A stretch of 64,000 nt of DNA, from positions 1,412,255 to 1,476,254 of the forward strand of contig NZ_SWFM01000001.1 in NCBI RefSeq assembly GCF_005144865.1, in the 5' to 3' direction. This document shows positions 43,559-51,609 of this stretch, one piece after another. The first letter of the stretch is position 1; each line of letters starts with the position of its first letter. The stretch is from Guptibacillus hwajinpoensis (lineage in GTDB: Bacteria > Bacillota > Bacilli > Bacillales > Guptibacillaceae). Both the position numbers and the translations under genes were made by a program. The notes beneath the pieces were generated by a model. It worked only from the letters and a program-made list of their open reading frames with translations. It was not told the DNA's origin and ran no database searches.

Positions 43559-43876
43559 TCAACCCTCTACTATACGTAATCCTACAACAGATATGATGAC
43601 GCACGTTATAAGCACTAATTGCATACGATTTTTAGGTTCTTTAAACCAGTACATCCCGATTAGGACACTGCCGGCGGAGCCAATTCCAGTCCAAATGGCA
43701 TAAGCCGTACCTATAGGAAGTGCTTTAAGGGAAAGAGAAAGCATGAAGAAACTCAATCCTCCGAATAGAATCGTAAAAACGGAAGGCTTCAGCTTCGTAA
43801 ATCCTTCTGATAACTTTAAACATATCACACCACCGACTTCACCAAGTCCAGCTATTAACAATGCGATCCATGCCAT
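43559..43876 (-). CDS. Small multidrug resistance (SMR) protein, subunit 2
   Basis: A 105-residue four-helix SMR transporter. The membrane-embedded glutamate is in L-G-E-V-G-G-V near residue 13, and the G-T-A-Y-A-I-W-T-G-I-G signature lies at 57-67. In B. subtilis such proteins work as pairs (YvdR/YvdS, YkkC/YkkD, EbrA/B). It follows the first SMR gene by 12 bases. Confidence 0.9.
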   Translation of the reverse strand: MAWIALLIAGLGEVGGVICLKLSEGFTKLKPSVFTILFGGLSFFMLSLSLKALPIGTAYAIWTGIGSAGSVLIGMYWFKEPKNRMQLVLITCVIISVVGLRIVEG

Positions 43877-43888
43877 TCTAAATCCCTC

Positions 43889-44215
43889 CTATGCTTCTAC
43901 CTTCGCATTTAACTTCAATCCTACAATTGAAGAAATGAGTAATAGTATAAAAAATAATTTAATTAAACTAACAGACTCACCTAGATACACCATTCCTATA
44001 ATAGCTGTTCCTGCAGCACCAAGTCCCGTAAAAATGGCATAAGCCGTACCTACAGGTAAATACTTTAATGCTTTTGCAAAAAAGTAAAAGCTTGTTGCAA
44101 TTCCTATAATTGTTAACACGCTAATGAGTGGATGACTAAACCCATCAGAGTATTTTAATCCTATTGCCCACAAGACCTCCATTAGACCACCGATCACAAG
44201 ATACATCCATGCCAT
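43889..44215 (-). CDS. Small multidrug resistance (SMR) protein, subunit 1
   Basis: A 108-residue four-helix SMR transporter with the essential Glu in L-M-E-V-L-W-A and G-T-A-Y-A-I-F-T-G-L-G. The start at 44215 follows GGAGGGG and lies directly after the TetR stop; the longer frame to 44251 lies inside tetR. With the next gene it likely forms a heterodimeric cation or guanidinium exporter. No guanidine riboswitch is present; TetR control is more likely. Confidence 0.9.
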   Translation of the reverse strand: MAWMYLVIGGLMEVLWAIGLKYSDGFSHPLISVLTIIGIATSFYFFAKALKYLPVGTAYAIFTGLGAAGTAIIGMVYLGESVSLIKLFFILLLISSIVGLKLNAKVEA

Positions 44216-44216
44216 A

Positions 44217-44804
44217 TTACTTCCCCTCCGTTCTACAGTGAACACCATCAATAAAGAGAGCCCACGAGTTTTCTAACCGTTTCTGGTGTTCCTCTGGTGA
44301 ATAATAGAATACTTGCTCGAACACTCCGTCCAACAAGCATAAATACGCATCAAACACTTGCTCCCAGTCCTCAAGTTTATCGATTTGCATAAGAATGGAT
44401 TTAATCACGCTCTTCATAACTTGTTCTGATTTCGCAAACATCCGGTAAATCTCATCTTTTAGTGATTCAGGTGGAAAAAGCATCATTCGTTTAAAAATTA
44501 GACCCAACTCATCATTACGAAGATATTCCGTATTCTTTAGTAATAGATGATATAGCTGTTCTTCAGGTAATTCATCTTTTAATTCTTCTGCTGAATTCTC
44601 AAAGTATTGGTTGTAATCAATTGTTACTTTATGAATAACCCCTAGAAAAAGGTCTTCCTTATTTTTAAAATGAGCATAAAGAGAAGGCTTTTTAATACCT
44701 ACACCTGACGCTATGTCAGACAGAGAGGTTCCTTCAAAACCTTTACGAGCAAATAAAGCCAGTGCTGTATCTTTAATCTTATTTTGAGTTGATTCTTCCT
44801 TCAT
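44217..44804 (-). CDS. TetR family regulator (YvdT-like)
   Basis: A 195-residue regulator. The N-terminal HTH spans about 8-53 with the motif I-K-K-P-S-L-Y-A-H-F-K-N-K-E-D-L-F. The order tetR-SMR-SMR equals B. subtilis yvdT-yvdS-yvdR. It is the first gene of the operon and is preceded by two operator-like repeats, so it probably represses its own operon and is released by an exported compound. Confidence 0.9.
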   Translation of the reverse strand: MKEESTQNKIKDTALALFARKGFEGTSLSDIASGVGIKKPSLYAHFKNKEDLFLGVIHKVTIDYNQYFENSAEELKDELPEEQLYHLLLKNTEYLRNDELGLIFKRMMLFPPESLKDEIYRMFAKSEQVMKSVIKSILMQIDKLEDWEQVFDAYLCLLDGVFEQVFYYSPEEHQKRLENSWALFIDGVHCRTEGK

Positions 44805-44812
44805 TTTAAAAC

Positions 44813-44830
44813 ACCTACCAATCGTTAGGT
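44813..44830. promoter_or_regulatory. TetR (YvdT-like) operator, proximal copy
   Basis: ACCTACCAATCGTTAGGT, an imperfect palindrome just upstream of the tetR start codon, related to the copy at 44857. Confidence 0.65.
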
Positions 44831-44856
44831 AAATACAAACAAAAAAGCAGGCGGTT

Positions 44857-44874
44857 GCCTACCGTTCGTTAGTT
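44857..44874. promoter_or_regulatory. TetR (YvdT-like) operator, promoter copy
   Basis: GCCTACCGTTCGTTAGTT shares CCTACC-x-x-TCGTTAG with the proximal copy and abuts the -10 box of the promoter, covering the transcription start. Confidence 0.65.
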
Positions 44875-44903
44875 ATTATAACAATTTTAGGCTTTGCTTT
44901 CAA
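44875..44903 (-). promoter_or_regulatory. Sigma-A promoter of the TetR-SMR operon
   Basis: Minus-strand TTGAAA at 44898-44903 and TATAAT at 44875-44880 with a 17-base spacer: eleven of twelve consensus bases. Confidence 0.88.
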
Positions 44904-45451
44904 TCTGTTCGCTCACATGAAATAAAAAAAGCAGCCACCAGGAGAATCTCATAGTGGCTACATCTAAGGGAATAAGGGTTTTCAACTACTATGACGAAAG
45001 AACTTTCGATATGGTTTCATATTCAAAGACATTTTTGTAATAAAATTTACTTTCTCCAAAAAAAGAGACAAAAAAAGGACCGGCAAATGCCGGTCTTCCT
45101 GGTAACGGAATATTTGAAAGGGGGTCTTGAGATCATCTTATCAAAGGAGTAATAAGGTGAACAGGTACGTCAAACCTAGTGCAAACGGTTGAAATACGAC
45201 CAACTACCCCGTTTCACAACTATACTCCTATGACGTTAAGATCAGTTTTTTTCTCTTTCGTTTAAATCACAACTATTGCATCATAAAAAATATTTCAGAA
45301 TAGGTTATTTAGAGGTCTCTGAACGAGCTAATTTGCGTGAAAATTTCTTTATATTTCAATTCGTCAACATCGCTTTGAAAGATATTTCCCTTCTTAACTA
45401 TTTGTGTCAGAATATAACTAGTCATGGAGTTTGAAAGCAGGTGGAATAAGG
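44904..45451. other. Intergenic region with one orphan terminator
   Basis: No gene is supported here. A strong minus-strand terminator at 45071-45095 has no obvious gene before it; upstream on that strand lies only a 13-codon frame M-K-R-G-S-W-S-Y-F (GTG near 45215) with a TAGGAG site. The plus-strand promoter of the zinc-ribbon gene must lie near 45350-45430. Confidence 0.5.
45071..45095 (-). terminator. Orphan terminator on the minus strand
   Basis: GACCGGCA/TGCCGGTC stem with a two-base loop followed by seven T residues. It implies a short minus-strand transcript starting between 45100 and 45450. Confidence 0.75.
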
Positions 45452-46609
45452 ATGTATTGTCCACAATGTGGCAAAAAGAGGAATGAAAATGACCAATTTT
45501 GTTTTTCCTGTGGAAAAGAGTTAGTTTCTCAATCCGACGAACAAAACAGGCTCTCCTTTCTATGGAGATGGATGCCAGCAATCATTTTTCTCCTCCTTGG
45601 TAGTGGACTTGCAGGGTATTTCCTGTATGAAGAATCTGTTACCAGAACAGCGATCAGTTCATTTGAACAGGGAGAAAAATTAGCCATAGAAGGTGACTTG
45701 AAGGCCGCTCAACAAAAATTCGAAGAAGCAAAACAAAAACGTTCTCGTTTTCCAGCAGCGGAGACGAATGAAAATATGGTATCAACAGCAATTAAAGTGA
45801 AAGATACTCTCAGTAAAGCAGATAAAGCACGACAAAGCGATAACTTTACCAAAGCAATGAAGCTTGTGAATCATGCAGAACAAAGTTCAACCTCATACAC
45901 TGGGCCTCTCTTCACTCATCTACAAGAAGATATTGTTTCCGTTAAAACCACTGTTATGGTTGCAGAACTAAAGTATGATATGAAAGGTAAAGAATCAATT
46001 GATGAACTAAAACTAGTATTAACTAGAGCTGAAACCTTACAAGTCGATGAAGCACAGGAAGTTGCTGGACAAATTCGGAACCAAATTGTCGACTTTTCCA
46101 TTAACGAAGCAAATAACCATCTTGAAGAAAACCATTTTACTGAAGCACTGAATTCTGTCGAAGAAGGACTTCAAATTAACAAAGAAAATGAAAAATTAGT
46201 AAACCTTAAAACCGTTATTGAAAAGCGAAGAACGGCTTTTGAAGAAGAGCAACAAAAACGGATTGAGCATGCTATGGTAGCTGCAGCAAAAGAAGAAGAA
46301 ATGAACCGAACTAGTGCTATTGAGCTTAACGATCTAAAAACGGATGTAACTGATTACAACGAATTGAAAGTAACAGGAAGTGTGACTAGCAAAGCAACTG
46401 TTCCTGTCAACTCCATTGGAGCGTCTTACAGGGTGTTAGATGCAGATGGTGAACAGTTCGATAAAGGAGAAGTGTATATCAATCCTGACAAGCTCTATCC
46501 TGATGATACGGGAAAGTTTGATTTCAAGATTTACGACATCGACAAAGATTTGAAGGATCTTGAACAATTCACAGTTGAAATTGATCACTTCACATGGTAC
46601 TTGGACTAA
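45452..46609 (+). CDS. Zinc-ribbon membrane protein with TPR-like extracytoplasmic region
   Basis: A 385-residue protein. An N-terminal zinc ribbon M-Y-C-P-Q-C-G ... F-C-F-S-C-G-K (four Cys) is followed by a single membrane helix near residues 40-60, then helical repeats (F-E-Q-G-E-K-L-A-I-E-G-D ... N-H-L-E-E-N-H-F-T-E-A-L-N) of TPR character to about 290, and a C-terminal beta domain of FxLYD-like appearance. Zinc ribbon inside, repeats outside is typical of TcaA-like proteins. ATG 45452 follows AGGTGG. Its stop overlaps the next start (TAATG), so it is coupled to the HtrA-like protease. Confidence 0.75.
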   Translation: MYCPQCGKKRNENDQFCFSCGKELVSQSDEQNRLSFLWRWMPAIIFLLLGSGLAGYFLYEESVTRTAISSFEQGEKLAIEGDLKAAQQKFEEAKQKRSRFPAAETNENMVSTAIKVKDTLSKADKARQSDNFTKAMKLVNHAEQSSTSYTGPLFTHLQEDIVSVKTTVMVAELKYDMKGKESIDELKLVLTRAETLQVDEAQEVAGQIRNQIVDFSINEANNHLEENHFTEALNSVEEGLQINKENEKLVNLKTVIEKRRTAFEEEQQKRIEHAMVAAAKEEEMNRTSAIELNDLKTDVTDYNELKVTGSVTSKATVPVNSIGASYRVLDADGEQFDKGEVYINPDKLYPDDTGKFDFKIYDIDKDLKDLEQFTVEIDHFTWYLD

Positions 46610-47793
46610 TGAAAAGGGGCTCTGGGATTTCTATGAAATCTGCGTTACTAGTATCCATAGCTAGCTCCCTCTTTCTTTTGATAGGGACTGGCGTGGGTTT
46701 TTATTACTTAAACGATTATTATGACAGTACTGAGGTAGAGGCTACCTCATCTCTAGGTGAAGTGATTAAGACTCCAACCAAAGCAGATGAATCTACTGAT
46801 TTAAAATCCATTATTCATGAAACACAAAAAAGCGTCGTACAAATTGAAGTTCAATTAAAAGACGACGCTACTTCTTCTGGGTCTGGCTTCCTTTACAACT
46901 CTACTGGCGATGTGATTACAAACGCGCACGTTGTAGAAGGTGCTGAGAAAATCACTGTGAAAACCTCTGATGCCAAACAGTTCGAAGCGCAAATTATTGG
47001 TATGGGGGATACGACAGACATTGCTGTCATCCGTGTTCCAGGCTTAAAAGAAACTGAGCCATTACCGGTAGCTGAAGAACGAATGGCTGAGGTTGGAGAC
47101 GATATAATTGCACTTGGTAGTCCTCTTGGTTTACAAAACACGGTTACAACAGGAATCATTAGTGGACTCGATAGAGAGTTCATCCTTGAGCCTTACCGAT
47201 ACGAACACATATACCAAATATCGGCACCGATCACAAATGGAAACAGCGGTGGTCCTCTAATTGACGCAGATACAGGAGAGGCGATTGCGATTAACTCAGC
47301 TGGAACTGACTCTGGTGGGATTGGATTTAGTATTCCTCTACCAAATGTGATTGACCAGATCAAAGGTTGGTCAGAAGAACCGGTAGAGTTAACGGTTGAT
47401 AGTGAAAGCAAAGAGGTCGTTTCCACACCACAGGGGCTAACTGGTGAAGATTACAAAGATAACGCCACTTATTTGGTTGGCTACTTTTATGAAAGTTTAT
47501 CTACTCAAGACTACGTTACCGCTTACTCTCTACTAGGCAGTCGCTGGCAAAGTGAGATGACCTATGAGGATTTCAGAAGTGGCTATATTCATACGGTTAA
47601 CGTTGAAGTTTCAAATATGGCTGGTAGTTTAAATCAAACGAATGATGAAGTAAAAGTAACAGCTACAATTAAAGCTGAAGAACGAACAGGGAACCACAAG
47701 ACAACAACTGCGCTTTATAATGTCACCTATCAAGTAGGTTACGAAAATGACCATCTTAAAATTCTTAGCGGAAAAGCCCAGAAATTGAAATGA
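46609..47793 (+). CDS. HtrA-like membrane-anchored serine protease
   Basis: A 394-residue trypsin-fold (S1C) protease with one N-terminal membrane helix. The catalytic triad is His in T-N-A-H-V-V, Asp in T-T-D-I-A-V-I and Ser in G-N-S-G-G-P. There is no PDZ domain; instead residues 275-394 look like an NTF2-like module (A-T-Y-L-V-G-Y-F-Y-E-S-L), as found in TcaA-type proteins. ATG 46609 overlaps the previous stop by one base; ATGs at 46594 and 46633 are alternatives. It probably acts outside the membrane together with the zinc-ribbon partner. Confidence 0.87.
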   Translation: MKRGSGISMKSALLVSIASSLFLLIGTGVGFYYLNDYYDSTEVEATSSLGEVIKTPTKADESTDLKSIIHETQKSVVQIEVQLKDDATSSGSGFLYNSTGDVITNAHVVEGAEKITVKTSDAKQFEAQIIGMGDTTDIAVIRVPGLKETEPLPVAEERMAEVGDDIIALGSPLGLQNTVTTGIISGLDREFILEPYRYEHIYQISAPITNGNSGGPLIDADTGEAIAINSAGTDSGGIGFSIPLPNVIDQIKGWSEEPVELTVDSESKEVVSTPQGLTGEDYKDNATYLVGYFYESLSTQDYVTAYSLLGSRWQSEMTYEDFRSGYIHTVNVEVSNMAGSLNQTNDEVKVTATIKAEERTGNHKTTTALYNVTYQVGYENDHLKILSGKAQKLK

Positions 47794-47807
47794 AGGACGA
47801 CTAGTTA

Positions 47808-47841
47808 ATAAGCTAGGGGATTGTAGAATCCCCTAGCTTAT
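47808..47841. terminator. Terminator after the protease operon
   Basis: Perfect stem ATAAGCTAGGGGA/TCCCCTAGCTTAT with an eight-base loop, between convergent genes. Confidence 0.88.
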
Positions 47842-47857
47842 TTATAATCTTTCATAT

Positions 47858-48682
47858 TCACTCAGGAGGGAAGAAACCTTCTTGAGAGATGTATATTGCG
47901 TCATCATTAAACGTTTTTTCTAACCTTTTTTTTATTTTTAAATACGCTTTGCGATCATACCAATCAGAGAGCCCATTCTCTTCAAACAGCTTGCGGATGC
48001 CAAGCTGCTCTGTCCGTTTCCCCCCACTACCATCCCCCATAAAGAAGTCATCGAGCGTAATTCGATTCGTTACTTCGGAGAGCTTGTTCGGAAATTCATC
48101 TGAACATGGCAACAGTGGAGCGATTGCTGCCTGTACTGGAATACCTTCCATGCTCAATTCCTTGAGCGCTTTTAAACGTGCTGCAATTGGGGGTGCAGAA
48201 GGTGCGAATATTTTCCTAACTGAATCAAGGTCCGTTTCAACCGTCATGCTAACCATAATACGGCTTCCTAATTTCTTTAATAAATTAATGTCTCTTGAAA
48301 CAAGAGGTGATCGGGTTTGGAGAAACAAAAAATCAGGCGGTTCTTCTGCCATTGCTTCAAGTAATCCTCTTGTTAAACCTGTTTTATTTTCGACGGGTTG
48401 GTATGGATCAGTTGAAGACGACATAAAGATCGATACTTTTCCTTTTTTACGCGCTTTTGGTATTTCTTTTTTCACAAGATTTACTGCATTTTCCTTAATA
48501 TCTACCCATTCTCCCCAGTCTTCCTCACGAAAGAGTGCAATTGGCATTCTTCGCACATAGCAATAAGAACAGCCGAATGCACATCCCGCATATGGATTTA
48601 ACGTATGACTGTATCCATGCAAAAAGCCGCTCGCTTTCGTTAAGATTGATCGGGAAGTACGAGTTTGAATAGAAGGTTTCAA
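47858..48682 (-). CDS. SPL family radical SAM protein
   Basis: A 274-residue radical SAM protein with the cluster motif C-A-F-G-C-S-Y-C at residues 34-41 (CxxxCxxC). It has S-S-S-T-D-P-Y-Q-P-V and the M-V-S-M-T-V-E-T-D barrel strands. This is the SPL (spore photoproduct lyase-like) group of small radical SAM enzymes, but it lacks the length of true SplB and its substrate is unknown. Start is TTG 48682, eight bases after AAGGAGG; the frame continues upstream to 48766 without such a site. Confidence 0.85.
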   Translation of the reverse strand: MKPSIQTRTSRSILTKASGFLHGYSHTLNPYAGCAFGCSYCYVRRMPIALFREEDWGEWVDIKENAVNLVKKEIPKARKKGKVSIFMSSSTDPYQPVENKTGLTRGLLEAMAEEPPDFLFLQTRSPLVSRDINLLKKLGSRIMVSMTVETDLDSVRKIFAPSAPPIAARLKALKELSMEGIPVQAAIAPLLPCSDEFPNKLSEVTNRITLDDFFMGDGSGGKRTEQLGIRKLFEENGLSDWYDRKAYLKIKKRLEKTFNDDAIYISQEGFFPPE

Positions 48683-48790
48683 CGTGTATCCCTCCTTCTC
48701 TTTCAGTGTACCACAAACAGAACATACATTCTCTTTCGATGTATAAAGATAAGGAAAGCAGGACACGGTAAAAGTAGAAAGGTGGTAAAC

Positions 48791-49198
48791 ATGATGCTTC
48801 GGACTATAACTTTTCTACTTTTAGCCCTCCTATTACTTTCTCCACTACACTCCCATGCATCAGGTCCTGTTCAACTTGTTCAAGGGAAATGTCCTGATTC
48901 GAATAAGCTAATTACAACTTCTCAAAAGGGACTTGCATCAAAAGCAACATTATTTGTATCGAGTCTTATAGCAACTCAAGATGCCAAATCCTGGCAGATA
49001 CTTACAGTTTCACCTCTTAAAAAAGGTTCTCCCTACTATTCTCCTGCTGTCAGTGCTTGTAAACAAAAAGTTGCCGCAAATTCTTTTCTTGTCGACATTT
49101 TAGTTACAAAACAATCAGGAAAACTACCTGTTCGAATGCATCTTTTTGCAGCAAAGGAAACAACAGGCTGGATAATTTGGGGTCTAACAACATATTAA
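48791..49198 (+). CDS. Small secreted protein of unknown function
   Basis: A 135-residue protein with a clear signal peptide (M-M-L-R-T-I-T-F-L-L-L-A-L-L-L-L-S) and predicted cleavage after A-S-G near residue 24. The mature part is about 110 residues, basic, with two cysteines (G-K-C-P-D near 34 and S-A-C-K-Q near 90) that may form a disulfide. AAAGGTGG precedes the first of two adjacent ATGs. No family recognised. Confidence 0.65.
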   Translation: MMLRTITFLLLALLLLSPLHSHASGPVQLVQGKCPDSNKLITTSQKGLASKATLFVSSLIATQDAKSWQILTVSPLKKGSPYYSPAVSACKQKVAANSFLVDILVTKQSGKLPVRMHLFAAKETTGWIIWGLTTY

Positions 49199-49310
49199 GT
49201 GCATAGATCTGTTAAGCCTGCACACACTATACTTACGTGTAAGCTAGCCAGTAGGTACTATAGCACGTATCCATCCCACACTCTTATTTCACACTCGGTA
49301 AATAAGAGAC

Positions 49311-49341
49311 GAACCCGATCAGGACGCTGTTCGGGTTTTTT
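49311..49341. terminator. Terminator between the secreted protein gene and citR
   Basis: AACCCGA/TCGGGTT stem with a T run on the plus strand; the right part overlaps the citR stop codon. Confidence 0.7.
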
Positions 49342-50218
49342 AATGCATATGTTTCTCAATAAATTTCTTGAAGATCTCTGTTTCCTCTGATAAATGATGG
49401 TATACCAAGTATGTATGAACGAACGGCAATCGAATTTCATCTGTATCAACTTGAAGCATCCTTCCTTCTAGAAGCTCTCGTTGGACAGAAGATCGAGGCA
49501 AGAAAGAAAATCCTAATCCCTCTTCTATAAAGCGTTTTGTAATATGAACTTGTGATACAACCATTGTTCTAATCCCCTCATATCTGCTCCGCAATTCAAT
49601 TAGAAGGTCGTCCCAATAACCTGGATGACTGTGAGTCAATAAAGTAGTCTGAGCACAAAAATCACCCATTGATAGAGGTAAGCTTGTCTCAGCATCACCA
49701 CCGTCATGTGGTACAACGAGAACAATGGGATCCGGTGCTGTTTCCTCGCTAATAACAGAAGGATGAATAGCCTTCATTCTAGATAAACCGAAATCTGCCA
49801 CATTTTTAGATATTAACTCCCCTATTTCATTTGACTCGCTTACTTTTACAACTACCTCAATCGAAGGATGGTCTTTCATGAATTGTTGAAGAACGTAAGG
49901 TAGAACAGTAGCTGCAATAAGTGGTGAAACAGCAATGGTTAATTTTCGATGATAGCCCTGTCTAAAGCCATTCATATGCCGTAAACTTTGCTCGTATTGT
50001 TCGAGCATTACTTTCGCATGGGGAAGGAACTGTCTTCCTGCTTCAGAAAGTACAACTCGACGACCACTTTTCATAAAAAGCTTACTCCCTATATGCTTTT
50101 CAAGCTGTTGAATATGAACCGTCACTGTTGGTTGCGCAAGATACAGCTTCTCGGATGTTTCTCTAAAATTCTCATATGTAGCTGCAGCGACGAACGTTCT
50201 TAGCCAATTCATGTTCAA
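49340..50218 (-). CDS. citR: LysR family regulator, CitR-like
   Basis: A 292-residue LysR regulator. The N-terminal winged HTH (F-V-A-A-A-T-Y-E-N-F ... L-Y-L-A-Q-P-T-V-T-V-H-I-Q-Q-L-E) spans residues 1-60 and the rest is a substrate-binding co-inducer domain. It is divergent from a citrate synthase gene, the same arrangement as B. subtilis citR-citA, and residues such as H-S-H-P-G-Y-W-D-D-L-L agree with CitR, which represses citA. TTG 50218 lies nine bases after GGAG; ATG 50212 is the alternative. Confidence 0.87.
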   Translation of the reverse strand: MNMNWLRTFVAAATYENFRETSEKLYLAQPTVTVHIQQLEKHIGSKLFMKSGRRVVLSEAGRQFLPHAKVMLEQYEQSLRHMNGFRQGYHRKLTIAVSPLIAATVLPYVLQQFMKDHPSIEVVVKVSESNEIGELISKNVADFGLSRMKAIHPSVISEETAPDPIVLVVPHDGGDAETSLPLSMGDFCAQTTLLTHSHPGYWDDLLIELRSRYEGIRTMVVSQVHITKRFIEEGLGFSFLPRSSVQRELLEGRMLQVDTDEIRLPFVHTYLVYHHLSEETEIFKKFIEKHMH

Positions 50219-50335
50219 TCTTACTCACTCCAATCAATAGCGTATCTCTATTAATTATACACATATTCTTTATTAGTCATAATCATACTGAACCGATAGA
50301 CTGGTAATAAGAATAAATAGTTGGGAGATGAGCGT

Positions 50336-51421
50336 ATGATACATGCTGGATTAGAAGGAATTGTTGCAGCTGATTCGAAAATAAGCCTAGTGGATGGAAA
50401 AAACGGACTTCTTGTCTATCGAGGAGAATGGGCTGAAAAGATAGCGAAAGAGAAGTCATTTGAAGAAGCAGCTTACTTTCTTTGGAACGGAACCTATCCT
50501 AACGAGGACGAACTTGTGCGTTTCAAAACGAGTCTTAGTGAAGCGAGGTCTCTAACAAAAGCTCAGAAAGAAATCATTGATCGACTACCCGCCAAGATGG
50601 ACATGATGGCAGTCATCCGTACAATTCTATCTGCAATGGGCATTGAAGATTTCCGCTTCCCAGCTACACATGATCAAGGAATTCGCCTGCTTGGGGTTGT
50701 TCCCACCATTATTGCTTATCGGTATCGTTCGCAAAATGGACTGCCTATCATAGAGCCTGACACATCACAATCACATGTAGGAAATTACTTATATATGCTC
50801 AATGGAGAACATGCTGAAGAACATCATGTACAAGCATTAACCGCATATTTCATATTAACAATGGAGCACGGTTTGAATGCATCAACTTTTACAGCGCGTG
50901 TCATTGCCTCGACAGAAAGTGACCTTGCTTCTGCTGTCACTGGCGCAATCGGAGCAATGAAGGGACCACTTCACGGAGGGGCACCTACAGGCGTCATTGA
51001 TTTACTTGAAGAAATCAAACGTGATGGTGACGTCGAAAAAGTATTAAGACGCAAACTTGAGAACCGAGAGAAGCTCATGGGCTTCGGTCATCGCGTTTAC
51101 AAAACAAAAGATCCACGCGCTGTAGCACTAAGTGATATCACATCAACCTTCTATGATGATGAGGAATTTACAATGGCACACGAAGTTGAAAAAACAGCCG
51201 TACGTCTACTACAAGAATACAAACCTGATCGTAAACTGTATGCGAATGTTGAATACTACGCTGCGGCGATTCTCCGTGCAATCGACTTACCAACAGAGTT
51301 ATTCACACCAACCTTCACAGCTGCACGATGTGCAGGATGGATTGCACACGTTTATGAGCAAAATGAAAATAACCGTATTATTCGACCTTCTTCTGTGTAT
51401 AGCGGAGAGATGCCTCAGTAA
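50336..51421 (+). CDS. citA: Citrate synthase, CitA type
   Basis: Condenses acetyl-CoA with oxaloacetate. The 361-residue protein has catalytic His in M-E-H-G-L-N-A-S-T-F, His in M-G-F-G-H-R-V-Y-K and Asp in the P-T-x-x-F region (E-L-F-T-P-T-F). It is the minor CitA rather than CitZ type by length, sequence and divergent citR. GGGAG precedes ATG 50336; a TTG at 50321 lies inside that region. The 117-bp gap to citR should hold LysR operator and both promoters. Confidence 0.93.
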   Translation: MIHAGLEGIVAADSKISLVDGKNGLLVYRGEWAEKIAKEKSFEEAAYFLWNGTYPNEDELVRFKTSLSEARSLTKAQKEIIDRLPAKMDMMAVIRTILSAMGIEDFRFPATHDQGIRLLGVVPTIIAYRYRSQNGLPIIEPDTSQSHVGNYLYMLNGEHAEEHHVQALTAYFILTMEHGLNASTFTARVIASTESDLASAVTGAIGAMKGPLHGGAPTGVIDLLEEIKRDGDVEKVLRRKLENREKLMGFGHRVYKTKDPRAVALSDITSTFYDDEEFTMAHEVEKTAVRLLQEYKPDRKLYANVEYYAAAILRAIDLPTELFTPTFTAARCAGWIAHVYEQNENNRIIRPSSVYSGEMPQ

Positions 51422-51423
51422 GG

Positions 51424-51446
51424 CGCGGGTGCCTGTCACCACCCGC
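51424..51446. repeat. Short GC-rich hairpin after citA
   Basis: GCGGGTG/CACCCGC stem around CCTGTCAC. It lies two bases past the citA stop and shares the GGTGCCTGTCACC character with other Bacillaceae intergenic hairpins; no T run follows. Confidence 0.6.
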
Positions 51447-51460
51447 TATTTGTCGAATCT

Positions 51461-51570
51461 TGGCAATTTGAATGATTTATTGGCCAATTTCTCGATATAT
51501 TGGCCAAAATCGAAATTTATTAGCCGAATTTAAGATATATGAGCCAAATCTCAGATATATTGGCCAAAAT
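51461..51570. repeat. 20-bp-period tandem repeat array
   Basis: Five full units and one half unit start at 51461, 51481, 51501, 51521, 51541 and 51561, exactly 20 bases apart. The consensus is TGGCCAAAT-x-x-x-x-x-ATATAT, with a GGCC-like core and an ATATAT end. Units differ at four to seven positions, so the array is old. It lies between the citA stop and its terminator. A second array of the same design is at 63101-63195. Confidence 0.85.
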
Positions 51571-51571
51571 G

Positions 51572-51601
51572 AAAAGCTGCCGGTTTCCCGGCAGCTTTTT
51601 C
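51572..51601. terminator. Bidirectional terminator between citA and queC
   Basis: AAAAGCTGCCGG/CCGGCAGCTTTT perfect stem with a four-base loop. Confidence 0.9.
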
Positions 51602-51609
51602 TTCGTACA

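Noticed and set aside
44217..44251. Longer N-terminus for the first SMR protein
   Set aside because: The extra codons lie inside tetR, and GGAGGGG directly before ATG 44215 gives the normal four-helix length.
45196..45240. 13-codon ORF M-K-R-G-S-W-S-Y-F on the minus strand as a gene
   Set aside because: Too short to judge; retained only as context for the orphan terminator.
47889..48560. A 223-codon frame opposite the radical SAM gene
   Set aside because: It lies wholly antisense to a clear SPL family gene with conserved cysteines and has no ribosome site.
51461..51570. CRISPR array candidate
   Set aside because: Units of 20 bp are contiguous with no unique spacers and no cas genes are near.
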